From Alectoria sarmentosa (lineage: Eukaryota > Ascomycota > Lecanoromycetes > Lecanorales > Parmeliaceae), in contig WOGZ01000020.1 of the NCBI GenBank assembly GCA_009733775.1, forward strand, positions 1 through 64,000: a stretch of DNA of 64,000 bases, written 5' to 3'. Under the pieces are notes generated by a model that was not told where the DNA came from, searched no databases, and saw nothing but the letters and a program-made list of their open reading frames with translations. This document shows positions 12,531-23,189 of this stretch, in pieces. Position 1 is the stretch's first letter. The number at the start of each line of letters is the position of its first letter. The translations under genes and the position numbers were made by a program.

Positions 12531-12821
12531 ATTAGTTTTATGAAATTAATATGCGATTCGACGAAACCTCGAATATTGCGATTTTAAACGAATTGAATTC
12601 ATTCGATGTTTTTTAAAAGTTATATTAAGATTTTCTTTTGCATATGATCTCGATTTTGCTCAAAAATCTATTATTCAACAATCACAACATTATATTAATT
12701 TAAAACACGCACCCTCGCTAATTATAAATGTATATTATCGTCGATTATAATTAATTATTTAATTTATATAATGGTTGTCGACGACGAAAACGTCGTTATT
12801 TTTTCGTTTTTGTAAATATGT

Positions 12822-12972
12822 TGTCACGATACGTTAAGACTTTCATTATTAACCGATCTTAACCGCCGCTAGCCGACTTAACATCGTATATATCTGCGAA
12901 ATAAACACATAAATTTTATATACATCTTACACACACATTATGAATATATGATTCAGATTTTATTTCTTGACA
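12822..12972 (+). repeat. 3' LTR of the outer element
   Basis: 151 bp, starting TGTCACGA and ending TTGACA, followed directly by the target duplication GAATA. About 17 transitions separate it from the 5' LTR. No clear polypurine tract precedes it; the upstream bases are T-rich. Confidence 0.85.
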
Positions 12973-13600
12973 GAATAGGCGTCGTGCGATTTCAAAATCG
13001 ATATTTGAATATTTATTTGCGTTATAAATAAGAGATCGATTATCATAATTTTTACATCGTTAAAAAACGCAAATCGAGTATTACAATTTATGAAATTATA
13101 AAGAAATCTTATATTTAAAATAATAAAGGATAAGAAATGTAAAAAGGTTATATACAAATTTTTGATAAGAGCGCTCGAAAAATTTAAAAGTCGTTAAACG
13201 AACGTTATTCGAAATAGAAAACTAAGTAAAGATTTATATTAACTGCATATACAAATTTAAGATATTTTAGCTCAGTCTTACATTATTTCTTTATATATAT
13301 TAATATTATTTAAATTTATTTAATAGATAATAAACTCGTTTATATCGTTTATATAAAGTATTTTTATAATTATATATAAATTATATAAATTTAATAAATG
13401 ATTATAAAAATAATTTTTTTAATTAATTAATTTTCGATATAAGTTTATAGAAATTCGATAATAATTTGAGTTCGATTTCGAAATCTCTTTATCTTATATA
13501 ATTTAAATATAATCGTCTTTATATTTTTCTTTTTATGCTATTAAGACACGATTATTATTATAATTATAGTTATAATTTATTATTATTGATACTATTCGAC
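12973..13600. other. AT-rich stretch after the outer element
   Basis: Same composition as the left block: AT-dominated with CpG-biased residual C and G. No gene is supported; a 65-codon frame on the - strand is of random type. GC content rises sharply after about 13600. Confidence 0.7.
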
Positions 13601-13844
13601 TACTAGTTATTCCGCTCCGCAATCTGTTCTCGCAACAGAATATCAAGAAATTTATTTAAACCCCTCAACATCCCTCGCTGTTTCTTTCTTTACATTCGTT
13701 TTGAAATACGACCCTGTTTGAACTCTTTTTCTTCGACCTCACGCTACGAGTGTCTCATCTCTCGCACACCTTCCTCTTCGATCGAGACTTGAACCTAATA
13801 TCGAGGTTTTCAATGCTCACGACTTCTACGGCCAATTACATTGT

Positions 13845-14249
13845 CGAATTACTGCACTGCGTCTTCATCAAAAGATCGATTTAAAGCGACGACGTCGTCG
13901 AATAATATCATCCTCTCAATTTGCCAACTGACATACGGCTCGAGGATATTATTCAAAAATGGCTTCCTTCGCGATGATCGAGACTCCATCTTTACTCAAG
14001 ACTGAGCCTCAATTACTCAAAGATGCAATTTAGATAGACGGCGGCGTCGAGCTGTTGCACTGCGCCTCCACCAGAAGACCTGTCGAGAGCGCCGGCGTCG
14101 CCAAATACTGCCCCCCACCTGCCAGCTGACACACGGCTCGGGGATGTTGTCCAAGAATGGCTTCGTTCGCGGCGATCGAGACACCACCCTTGCTCAAGAC
14201 TGAGCGTTAGCTACCCAAAGATGCAACCGAGATAGATGGCGGCGTCGAT
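13845..14249. repeat. About 200-bp tandem duplication, one copy mutated
   Basis: 13845-14047 and 14048-14249 align over nearly their whole length; shared blocks include CGGCTCG.GGAT, AATGGCTTC.TTCGCG, CTCAAGACTGAGC and AAAGATGCAA. The left copy, next to the AT-rich block, has A or T at many sites where the right copy has G or C. No coding function was recognised. Confidence 0.75.
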
Positions 14250-14759
14250 CGAGGTCGGTCGAATGGGCGTAAATTGCGTTCTAGCTTTGAGTAAAGCCGT
14301 CTTCCTCCGACTCAATCCTTTGGTTGTCCTTGATCTGTGTAACTATCGTCGTCAACCAGACTTACTCTCTTGAATGACGACGAAGGGTATATTTTCTAGA
14401 AATTCGTCATGAGGGACCTGTTGTCGCGATTTTGAAAGCACAGGTGACTATGTCATTACCCATAAGGTCGCGCCCGCTGCAAAGGGCGTGAAACTTTGTT
14501 GAATGATAAAGAGGAAGATTGTTATTCTCAACTCCAATCCTGGTCCTTCAGGCCTTTGACACCCGGAGTAGTAATGTAGATTCATGCCTTGTTGTGAGAG
14601 AGATTCCCGACAGAGTAATGAATTTGAAAAGGTGCTAAGCACCGACACTATATCCCGCATTATAGCAATTCAAAATGAAAATTGAGAAGAAAGCCATTCC
14701 ATCCTCTTGCTCGCCGGGTTCCGTCACAGCTCAGGTGCAGATGTTTTGATCAATGACGT
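14250..14759. other. Intergenic, nothing recognised
   Basis: Balanced composition with no supported gene. It lies downstream of the membrane protein gene on the - strand and probably includes its 3' untranslated region. Confidence 0.5.
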
Positions 14760-16712
14760 CTACCGAAAAACCTTGCTCCTGAATAACCCGCCAACTACTA
14801 GGAAGCAAAGAACAAAAATCGGACCGAGAAAGGTTGGTAATGATATTACGGCGTAATCTGAAGCAAAGATATCGTAATCAAAAATCGGAGAGGCGTATAG
14901 ATAAATCATGAGGGCGACCACAGTCACGCTAAAGATGATAAAAATTTGGATGGATCTGAACCATTTCGAGGCGTAGAAATCTTGATGGTGGGCTCTCCAC
15001 GTCGGCGATACCTCAGTCGTCAAGCTATTATCCTGTTCTCTATCTGTCGAAGAGTCTGACGTCAGAGTACGAAGACTTTCTGGCGTCGTCTGCTCCGCTG
15101 ACGTATGATCATCACCTAAGAGTTGTTCGGTGTCTGCCCTGACCAGATATCTATCAGAGGATTCGGCCGCTGTGTCGTCATGCTGTTCGTGCGCCACCTG
15201 TCCGGCGGAGGGTTGTATCATATGCGAAAGCTCGATCGTCTGCAACGGGCCCACATTTTGTGAGTCCAATGTTTTGGGGCTACTTGATGGAGTTTGGTGT
15301 TTATCAGAAGGCTCAGGAACTTCTGTCGACGAATTAGAATCATGCTTCGTATACTTCAACTCGCATATCAGTATTTGACTGACCGTAATAAGCTTCAAAT
15401 GCGGCAACGAGCGGCAGTGCTAGTAGCATCAGTGGTATGATCTGACCAAATCCGAAAGTGTTCTCTTCTGCGATCACCTGCTTTGGAAGCTTCATGCGAG
15501 GAAAAAGCAGTTGCAAAGAACCCCAAATGAGACTCAGCAAGACCCAAAGCAAGGGCGCCAGGAACGAGGAGTACAGCTCCAAGCTAGCTAACGTGACGGC
15601 GTATGTAGCCAAGTAAGTATGATAACATAGCTTTTGTGCCCAGCTAGCTCTACGTTGGTGAGCGACGCGATCCCGAATATTCTTGACCTTTCGATCAAGA
15701 GCTTCTTCAAGTTTTCCAAAAAGCCGATCGCGTATGTTGCGTCTGAAGAATGCTTCGCTTGACTCAAAAAGCGCTGCAGCTCGCGCAATATAGCTTGAGA
15801 TCAGAAGGGCATAGGATAGGCCCCCATTCCACCTCCATCCATTCCAGTATTTCTGGTTCCAGAAGCAGGCCGATGAAACTCCGGCGCAATTTGGATTAGG
15901 GTATTCAGCAAAGTACAGGTTGCCTGTAATGATGTTGTAGTAATTCTGGCTCCCGGTTGGTGCAATAGCGATAAATAGCATAAGAAACAATATGAACATC
16001 CCAGCGACTCGTGAAAGTCGCAGTATGCTTTTCTCTCGCAAGTAATTTCGCAGAACCGAGAGCGTGATAAGGTGTGTACCAGATGACATCCATGCCAAGT
16101 ATACGACCACTTGCCAATGGTAAACGTTGATTGAGCATCTCTTTGCATAACCCGCGGTCAGGATAGACACACCAGTAAGTATCTGCTGATCGCTAATTAC
16201 GGATGTAAGCACGTCGGTGGCATATGTCTCCATAAGCCAAATCCTTACCTGAGTATAAGCACCACTTTTACAAGGAGAGGTCCCCATCGGTCTGATTGAC
16301 GAGGCTTGATCCGAATTAGCCGTCGGTCAAGGTTACCCAACAGACTCTCGTCAATGTATCCGCAAGCGTATCCGATGGCTACCACAGTCCAAGTGACATA
16401 GGCGGATATGAGGAATGCGAGAATGACCTAACAAGGTATATCAGTGATGCACATAAGCCGTGATGGGCGATGAGTGAATACACCGAGTCCCGCAATATCT
16501 GGATCTGCCAAAATGGCTGGTGCTTGAGGAGGATTCGCGCCGAAGTCACCGAAATCATTTACACATTGATCATAAGACAAATTATTTTGAAAAGTGAAGC
16601 ATTCCAAGTAATATTTTTGGTACAGGTCCATGAAGGTACAGTCTGAAGCAACGCACTTAGCCATTATTTTTGGGAAAAAGGAAGAACGATGTTGCGACGA
16701 AAAGGAAGGCAT
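14760..16712 (-). CDS. Multi-pass membrane protein of an uncharacterised fungal family
   Basis: Four exons: 16712-16482, 16427-16249, 16192-15384 and 15322-14760. Introns are 54, 56 and 61 nt, GT-AG, and phases agree, giving 593 aa. The short Cys-bearing N-terminus is followed by a DPDIAGLG motif at the first junction, a hydrophobic segment, then an LSDQQILTGVSIL motif and five to six more hydrophobic segments. A long hydrophilic, Ser/Thr/Glu-rich linker (about residues 410-530) precedes one or two final membrane spans. I have seen DPDIAG and LSDQQ pairs in hypothetical proteins of Pezizomycotina; no function is known to me. The start is the first in-frame ATG; a second, MAKC at 16664, is equally possible. 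Confidence 0.75.
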
Positions 16713-18249
16713 TTCAGCTACCTAGGTAAATCCGTCGTAGGCTCTAAGCCTGGTCTCTCTGAAACTGCTTACGGTGACAAGGGTTGGGTAGATGGCGCAA
16801 GGCTGAGGATTTGAAGGGTTGGTAATCGCCTCACGATTACCGAGGGAGTGGTCTCGTCGTCTAACCGTCTTACCATATGTAAGAAAGGTCAACTGTGATG
16901 AGATTATGCATTGAGGGCGACCAATTGTTTTCCCAACATCGGCTCTGATTTCCAACTTTTCATTTCAAATAAGGGGTATTGTCACGTACCCGTAGTCACC
17001 TTCGGCTTCAAGGACTTAGAAACCCTAAAACTAGGAACAATATCTACTCATGTAGAGAGTTGAGAAACGCAAAACTCGTCGCTTTTACTTCAAGTGTTAT
17101 TAGTGTCTGCAAATGACCTGTATGATGTTCAATTTCAAGTCCTCTTGCCTGAAAGCCAAAACAAAAAGTCAAAGCCTGTTCGTGGCTAAGTATACATAGT
17201 ATATCGTAAAAAATCTTGTATAGTGAGATTTCGTAAAAGATTAAAGATATTTGCAAATATGCGTCTTTATAGCGCTATATTAAAGAATTGCGCAAATTAA
17301 ATACGAGATTGTATTTAAAATATCGTATTAAATCTTAAATCTTTTGCATTATTAAATAATATTCGCAATTGCTTTTATACGATTTCGATTAAATGTTATC
17401 GAAAGTCTTTTTATTTAATTAATTAAGATTCAATCTTTCAAAACAATATTATTATTTTTTATTAAATTATTTTTTTATAATACTTTTATATAAACAATTT
17501 CAAAAAAAGTAATATTTTATACAATTTTCTTCATTAACGTTTCTTTTATATTTTATATAAAAACGAAGTTAATTTTAATATAACGAATATATGCGCGATT
17601 TTAAGTAATAGCGATATTAATGTTAAATAAAATTTCGTTCGCAACGCAATTAAAAATGTTTATAAATCGTTTAACAAAATTTATACATTTTTGTTATTAT
17701 TAATTGAATGTGATTATATAAAATCTTTTAACATTTTTATATTAAAAATATCTTAGATTATATATTATTTTGTCGCATATATTTAAATACAAGGTAGTTT
17801 CTAGCGAGCTCGAAGCGAGCCGCTTGTCGAGCCGATGCTATGTAAGGCAAGCGTAGCCGAAATATCACATAAGTAGGTCAAGCGAAATTCCGAAGCAAAA
17901 GAATCGCTGTTTGTGGTATGAAAGAATGACTCATTATTCTAGCTACGAGCATAGTCAATGAAGCCACTTGACTACTGTGCCAACGAGACTTTGAGCATGC
18001 AAATTCCATCCGAGGTTGGATACAGGGATTCGCTAAACACTAATATATCGGATCGTGTGTCGCGTCTCCGTCCTGAAGAGCGACGATGTATCCGCCGAAT
18101 GACTGGGACAGAGTCTTGTTGTGCAAGTTTCATAGGCGCTTGCTAAGAGCGCATTGACGACATGCGTAAGGGCTATGTAACATCCAAGGATGACAAGTAT
18201 CTCAGCATCATAAAGCCATTGTACAATCTCTCAAGGAAAATCTGCAAAA
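16713..18249. other. Intergenic with an AT-rich patch (about 17260-17790)
   Basis: 16713-17256 holds only short frames that look random. 17260-17790 is strongly AT-rich, like the left block, and ends sharply. It is followed by a GC-rich junction with repeated GCGAGC-like words (17805-17840). No gene is supported. Confidence 0.6.
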
Positions 18250-19000
18250 ATGGCGCATTCTATAATTCCACCACTGATCATGATTTTCTGCCTCCTCTCT
18301 TTGGGATCAACGCTGTCGCTCCCCGCCTCTTCCTCCGGTTTGAGTCCGACGTTGTCATTGTCCAGTACTCAAGGCAACTCGACCGACTCGATTCAATCGC
18401 CCTCCGGCAATCTGAATGGATGGACATGGTTTTGGATTTCGGGTGATGGGTCTCAAATAGTGCCTGTCAATGGGCCGTAAGTTGACCTCATCCAACGCAT
18501 CTACAGCTTGCAACCTTGCTGAATGCCAGCACAGCCGGGACAAACCGACAAATCTCACGGCGACCGAGACTCTCTTGGCTGCTGGAAACGGCCACTCATA
18601 CACTTTCGGGTTCGCAAACTACCACGGAGCGGCAACCCCGAGACCGGGTCTCGCAAAGTTCCTCTTCGACTGCGAATTTGGCCTCTTTGGCCAGGTACCA
18701 GCATCGGGTCTGGGCGTGTGGACCCCATATCCACAGGGTAAGTATATTTGCAATGGAAACCTTCCCGGCATGGTTCGAATGAGCCTGGTCGATAATACTG
18801 TCGGCTGGAAAATGGCCTACCACGATCTCGCCTTTCTAATCAAAGTTCTCCATGACACCGAGGGCGTCAAGGACGAAGCTCCGTTCTTCGACTTCGAATT
18901 CAATTATACAGATGAACTTGGTAGTACTCCGTATCAAAGAATAATGAATGGAGAGTGGGTTAGAACCTACAGTGGTACTACGGCGACAAGTGCCCAGTAG
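18250..19000 (+). CDS. Small secreted protein, unknown
   Basis: Two exons, 18250-18476 and 18535-19000, with a 58-nt intron (GTAAGT...CTGAAT...ACAG), give 230 aa. The ATG starts a signal peptide (hydrophobic MIFCLLSLGSTLSLPA, residues about 10-25). A Ser/Thr/Asn-rich region and a domain with GWTWFW, SYTFGFANYHG and FLFDCEFGLFGQ follow. Several NxS/T sequons (NLT, NST, NYT) suggest glycosylation. The acceptor at 18534 was chosen because it alone joins the two protein-like frames. I recognise no family. It lies just right of an AT-rich patch, a common setting for lineage-specific secreted proteins. A further 3' exon is possible. Confidence 0.5.
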
Positions 19001-21474
19001 TGTGAACGGTAGCCATGTTGAATGAGTGAGTGATGGAAAATTGCGTTCGCCGGGTGTGAGGCGGCTTTTTCATGTACAAGTACGAGGTCTGTATACACAC
19101 AACATAACCTCATGGCCCGTCAAATACGAAAATCAGTTCAAAGAAGCTCTCGTGGATTCAAAGAGAAAGGATGACCTGATTGAAGGCTCAAAGCCTAAGA
19201 GCCTTACTCAGAGCCACCTATTGCGTGCTCCTGTTGAGAAATGCCATGTTCTCCAGCCTAATCCAAACTTGCGAGTTCAAGTGTCGCTAGTGAAAAGAGC
19301 ATCGCCTCAGCGATGAGATCGAGTGGTGAAGAGCGAGGTCCTATTCTCATCCCAACTTGACGCCAGTCGATCAGAACATGATATTCAAATTTTTGGTGTT
19401 GGCCCTAGTTCCGGCATCAGGTGCGCCCCATTCTTGCGAATAGGTCATCAGGTATTGTTGAATCACTACGCTGACCTTCCCAAAAGGACACATGCACAAC
19501 CAGTGACCTTGATCCGCCATCGTGAGGGCACGGTCACAATGACATCTATTGGGGCTTCCTACCGGATTCCGCCGCCCGTAATCAAGATGGGTACTGTCGA
19601 GGGAAAACTGTCAACGGAAACGTTGGAAAGGATCCAAACTCGTAAGTACTCTCCACACTGTGTTCGAGCCCGATACTCACCGAGTACTATGCAGCTACGG
19701 ATAGTATTCTTCGATGGAATTGTTGCCACGTTTTAGTTGGCAGAGAGCGAGGGCGATGTCATCGCATTGGGAGCAGTCTTCGTACTAGCTATCATGCCTA
19801 CCGGCGTCGCTTAGTCCTGGACCACCTCTACCATCACGGTTCAGATCACCAACGTCCTCGAGCAATTCACATCCAGCGGAGTTGAGGTGTAGCTTTGCTT
19901 TACATACGAGATGGATTACTAGACTCAAATGGGAACATATCCTGGAGGCATTCAATGCTCCCCTCATACTTCGGCAAGATCTCATCTCACCAGGAAGAGC
20001 GTGATGAATATGCAGCGCAAGCCCAATCCTTGCGCGGCACTCGCTCACAAACGAGGCAAACCCTAAAATCCTCTTGTTCTGGTCCCCCAGTCAATACAGC
20101 GTCATCGACCTCGCCGCCTGGTGGTCCGGTGCCATTTACGTGGCCTTTGTCGACATAGACTGGTACCTAAATCTAAGTACCAGCCCCACATTCGCCAGTC
20201 TATATGGCGAATTTTGCAATGGCTTTACTGCGGAATATAACCATTGCAGTGTCATCGGTAGGATCGCTTATATAAGTAACCGTCAAGCTTGTCCATGTAT
20301 CCCATCTCCCCATGTCCGATGCCCGGGGATCTCGTTTGCTTAGCAAGAATATCAAAACTCCCTAGTCTTCGCAAAGCCATGGCTTTCCGAGATGAAGTTT
20401 TACAACTAGATACTTGGGTTTCATGTCTTCAATCTGCTTACCAATAAGGATGGCATCGCTGACAGGTTCTTCGTAACTTTGCTTGTTGTTGAATTGTAAT
20501 GATCTGTCAAATAGGGATTTCGGTAGCGTAACCTGTTGCCCCTGAAACGAAAACCTCAGCACGATATGGGATAGCATGCTCTAAAGAAAAGCTTTGTGCC
20601 GTAACATCGGCACTGTTGGAAGGATACTCGATTTGATTGTCTATGGAGTGATTTTTCGATCTAGAAGTATCGGAAGATAGTCTACTCGTACCAAAAGTGT
20701 GCTAGTCTCTGATTCACCATAGCCGTGCTAAATTTTCATCAGGCAAAAGTCCTAGAATCCGTCAGCCAGAAACAAAAAGAGAAAAGGCGGGTGCCTGAAA
20801 CAATTATACACCCACGCGGCCTTAGGACTCCTTTGTCAACGCCGCTAGGAGTCCCGAGTCCTCCCACCCTCTTGCCAAGAAGCACCTTCCTCTCGCCGAA
20901 GGAAAACGAAAAAAGCCACCCCCGCCCGCCCTTGCCAACTCTTTCGCAATCGGCACGACGATCCCATCGCTCTTTACATATCTGCATGCAGCTGAATGGG
21001 TTTTGTTTCCCCGTCGAAAGAAGGAATCACAATCTTTGACGCAAGCCATCTGCAGCCCACTCGCGTGCATGGCGCTAGAACGACCTAGACTACAGCTGCG
21101 TGTGTGGGAGCCCGGGAGAGTGGTACGCCTCGGGCCGTGTTCTGATAGGTCGCGCTCTCCAGTCCTACCTTGCGCCACGATTGTGGTACCCTCCATCGAA
21201 ACTCACCTCATTTGGCAGGGATCACCGAAATGAGGACGGTGGGATTTGCGAGGAAAGCGAGGTCGTGGCCTTTTGCGTCGCCAGATGGGTCACATTTTCC
21301 GTACATTTAACGTTACAGCCACCGGCCAACTTTTGGCAGGCGAGAGTTTCTTATGCCCATAAGAGAAGCGGAAGGGGAAAAAAAAGGTAATTCGTGTGGA
21401 TGGGTTCCCACCGTGTATGTATGTAGCTTTCTGACCACGTGAATATTTTCCCTAGCCAGTCCTCCTCCGATGAC
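19001..21474. other. Unresolved stretch; possible broken secreted gene (19379-20343)
   Basis: An ATG at 19379 opens a signal-peptide-like MIFKFLVLALVPASGAP but meets a stop after about 20 codons. Protein-like pieces follow on the + strand at 19540-19640 (ending at a GTAAGT donor), 19810-19880 and 20070-20260. I could not join them in phase, so this may be a multi-exon gene I failed to splice or a decayed one. 20350-21470 has CT- and GC-rich tracts, probably including upstream sequence of the next gene. Confidence 0.35.
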
Positions 21475-22790
21475 ATGGCGACGACGACCCGTACAGCATC
21501 TCTTCAGGAGACCCAAGCTCCGAAACTGTACGCGATCTTCAGCATCTTCTTCGCCCTCCCGCTCATTGCCGTGGCACTGCGCTTGGTCGCCAGGAGAGCG
21601 TCCAACTTGCGACTCTGGTGGGATGATTGGCTCATCTTAGTCGCGACAGTAGGTACACTTCTTGTAGAAGCAGTACCAAACAGCTGACGAGTCAAGGTGA
21701 TAGTCATCATCAACTTTGCCTTTTTGAACGAAGGCGAGTCTTGGATTTTTTTCCTCAGAAGACTTTACATCCATCCCCTGAGACTGACTGACTGAACTGA
21801 CTGACTTGGACCGCGCCAGCTCTGAACAACGGCGGCGGCCGACACGTCCAAGCGGTCGCGAACCCGGCCCGGCTCGAAAAGTTCCAAATCTACACCTACG
21901 CCAACGAGATCGTCTACGCCCTCATGGTCGTCTGCGTCCAGTCGTCCATCCTCTGCCTCTACCTCCGCATCTTCGGCATCAACCGGTCCTTCGCCCGGAC
22001 CGTCCACGTCGCCCTCGCCCTCGTCCTGGCCTGGGGCGTCGCCACCCTCGCGACCTCCGTCTTCCAGTGCCGCCCCGTCGCCGCGGCCTGGGACAAGGCC
22101 GTCCTCATCCCCGGCGGCGGCCACTGCATCGACCTCCGGACTTGGCTCATCGGCACCAACGTCCCCCACATCGTCATCGACTTCTCCATCCTGCTGCTGC
22201 CCCTGCCCCAGATCTGGCGGCTGAAGCTCTCGACGGGCCGCAAAATCAGTCTGAGCGGTGTTTTCCTCGTGGGCGCGTTGTGAGTGGTTTTTTTTCCCTA
22301 CCTACCTACTCTACCCTACCCTACCCCGTGCGCCGAGTGAAATGGCAGCTCCGATGTCTAATACGATGTTGGAAACAGCACCTCGGCCGTGAGCATCATC
22401 CGCGTCAACGCCAACGCCTCCATCGCCATCGACGACCCGACGTGGGACTACGTGGCCGTCATGATCTGGTCCACCATCGAAGGCAACGTCGGCGTCGTCT
22501 GCGCCTGCCTGCCCACCCTCGGCGCCCTCGTCAACCATCCGCTCCGGCGCGGCCCCTCCTCCTCCTCCTCCTCCTCTCCCGCCTATGCGCTCTCCCACCA
22601 CGAGAGAGCCGCCAGGATGCCCCACCGCTCCCTCGAGTTCAATCGCTTGGATGAGGACGTCGCGGGCCTCGTTCCCAAGCGAGCCGTGCTGGTCGAGAGC
22701 GATATTTTTGTGGAGAGGGAGAATGGGGATCTGGCGGTGGGGCTGGATACTTTTTGTGTTGGGGGGGATGGGGGGGGGAATAGGGTGTGA
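21475..22790 (+). CDS. Rhodopsin-domain integral membrane protein (fungal SAT4/PTH11-like group)
   Basis: Three exons, 21475-21652, 21820-22279 and 22379-22790; introns of 167 and 99 nt; phases agree; 349 aa. The first exon has a hydrophobic segment followed by RLWWDDWLIL, the hallmark of this family. The second holds YANEIVYALMVVCVQSSILCLYLRIF, a Cys-containing CRPVAAAWD loop, a GTNVPHIVIDFSILLLPLPQIW span and a KISLSGVFLVGA span. The third holds WSTIEGNVGVVCACLPTL, then a Ser-rich cytoplasmic tail coded by a TCC run. Seven spans in all. Family members act at the plasma membrane and some are receptors (PTH11-like); others have no known role. The ATG was preferred to an upstream in-frame GTG. 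It faces an O-methyltransferase tail to tail, 400 bp away. Confidence 0.85.
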
Positions 22791-23189
22791 GATGTTTGGA
22801 GGAAGGAGGGAGGGCTTGGTGGATATGGGTGGCTGCATCTCGAGGGTATGGGATACCTCTGGCGAGGGATGGAGGGAGGGAAGGAGGGACCCGTCATCTT
22901 GACACGCCTTGGGTGAGGAGGGGTTTCGGGACAAAAGCTTTTGGATCTGGAAACAGGGTTGGGTGCTTGGTTGTGGGAAATGCTGCATGGATTGGACAAC
23001 ACGGCGAGCCGACAGAGCTCTACATTTCTTATTCTGAATCAAGTGTATAATCATGGGATGATATCGACCCCAGTCCCTCTGAACCTGTGCAAGGGGTCGC
23101 CACTGGAGTTCACACACAAGTCACGCTCGCGCTCCTTCGTCCAAGGTTCTCTCAGAGGCCGGCCCCGTGCGCTCCACAGTCCTTGTTTG
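22791..23189. other. Convergent intergenic space
   Basis: About 400 bp between the ends of two convergent genes. G-rich runs occur near the left side (for example 22761-22900). No gene is supported. Confidence 0.6.

Larger units (their letters stand above)
3942..12972 (+). mobile_element. Outer LTR retrotransposon, gag-only, interrupted by an inner element
   Basis: Two 151-bp direct repeats (3942-4092 and 12822-12972) begin TGTCA and end TTAACA/TTGACA. They are flanked by an identical 5-bp target duplication, GAATA (3937-3941 and 12973-12977). Removing the inner element and one copy of its target duplication leaves about 1.93 kb. Its only recognisable coding content is a mutated gag-like frame on the + strand; no reverse transcriptase, integrase or protease trace was seen. 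It is therefore best described as a non-autonomous, GAG-only element. The two LTRs differ at about 17 positions, all transitions, more than the inner element's LTRs, as expected for the older insertion. Confidence 0.85.

Noticed and set aside
16722..16955. 77-codon - strand frame upstream of the membrane protein gene
   Set aside because: No hydrophobic segment or motif, and no plausible junction to the next exon; probably 5' untranslated or intergenic.
21806..22654. Long + strand frame rich in Arg, Pro and His
   Set aside because: Alternate frame of the GC-rich rhodopsin-domain gene; the true frame has the family motifs and clean splice sites.
22311..23117. Long - strand frame opposite the rhodopsin-domain gene
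   Set aside because: Antisense shadow caused by high GC at third positions; Gly/Asp/Glu-rich with no domain.
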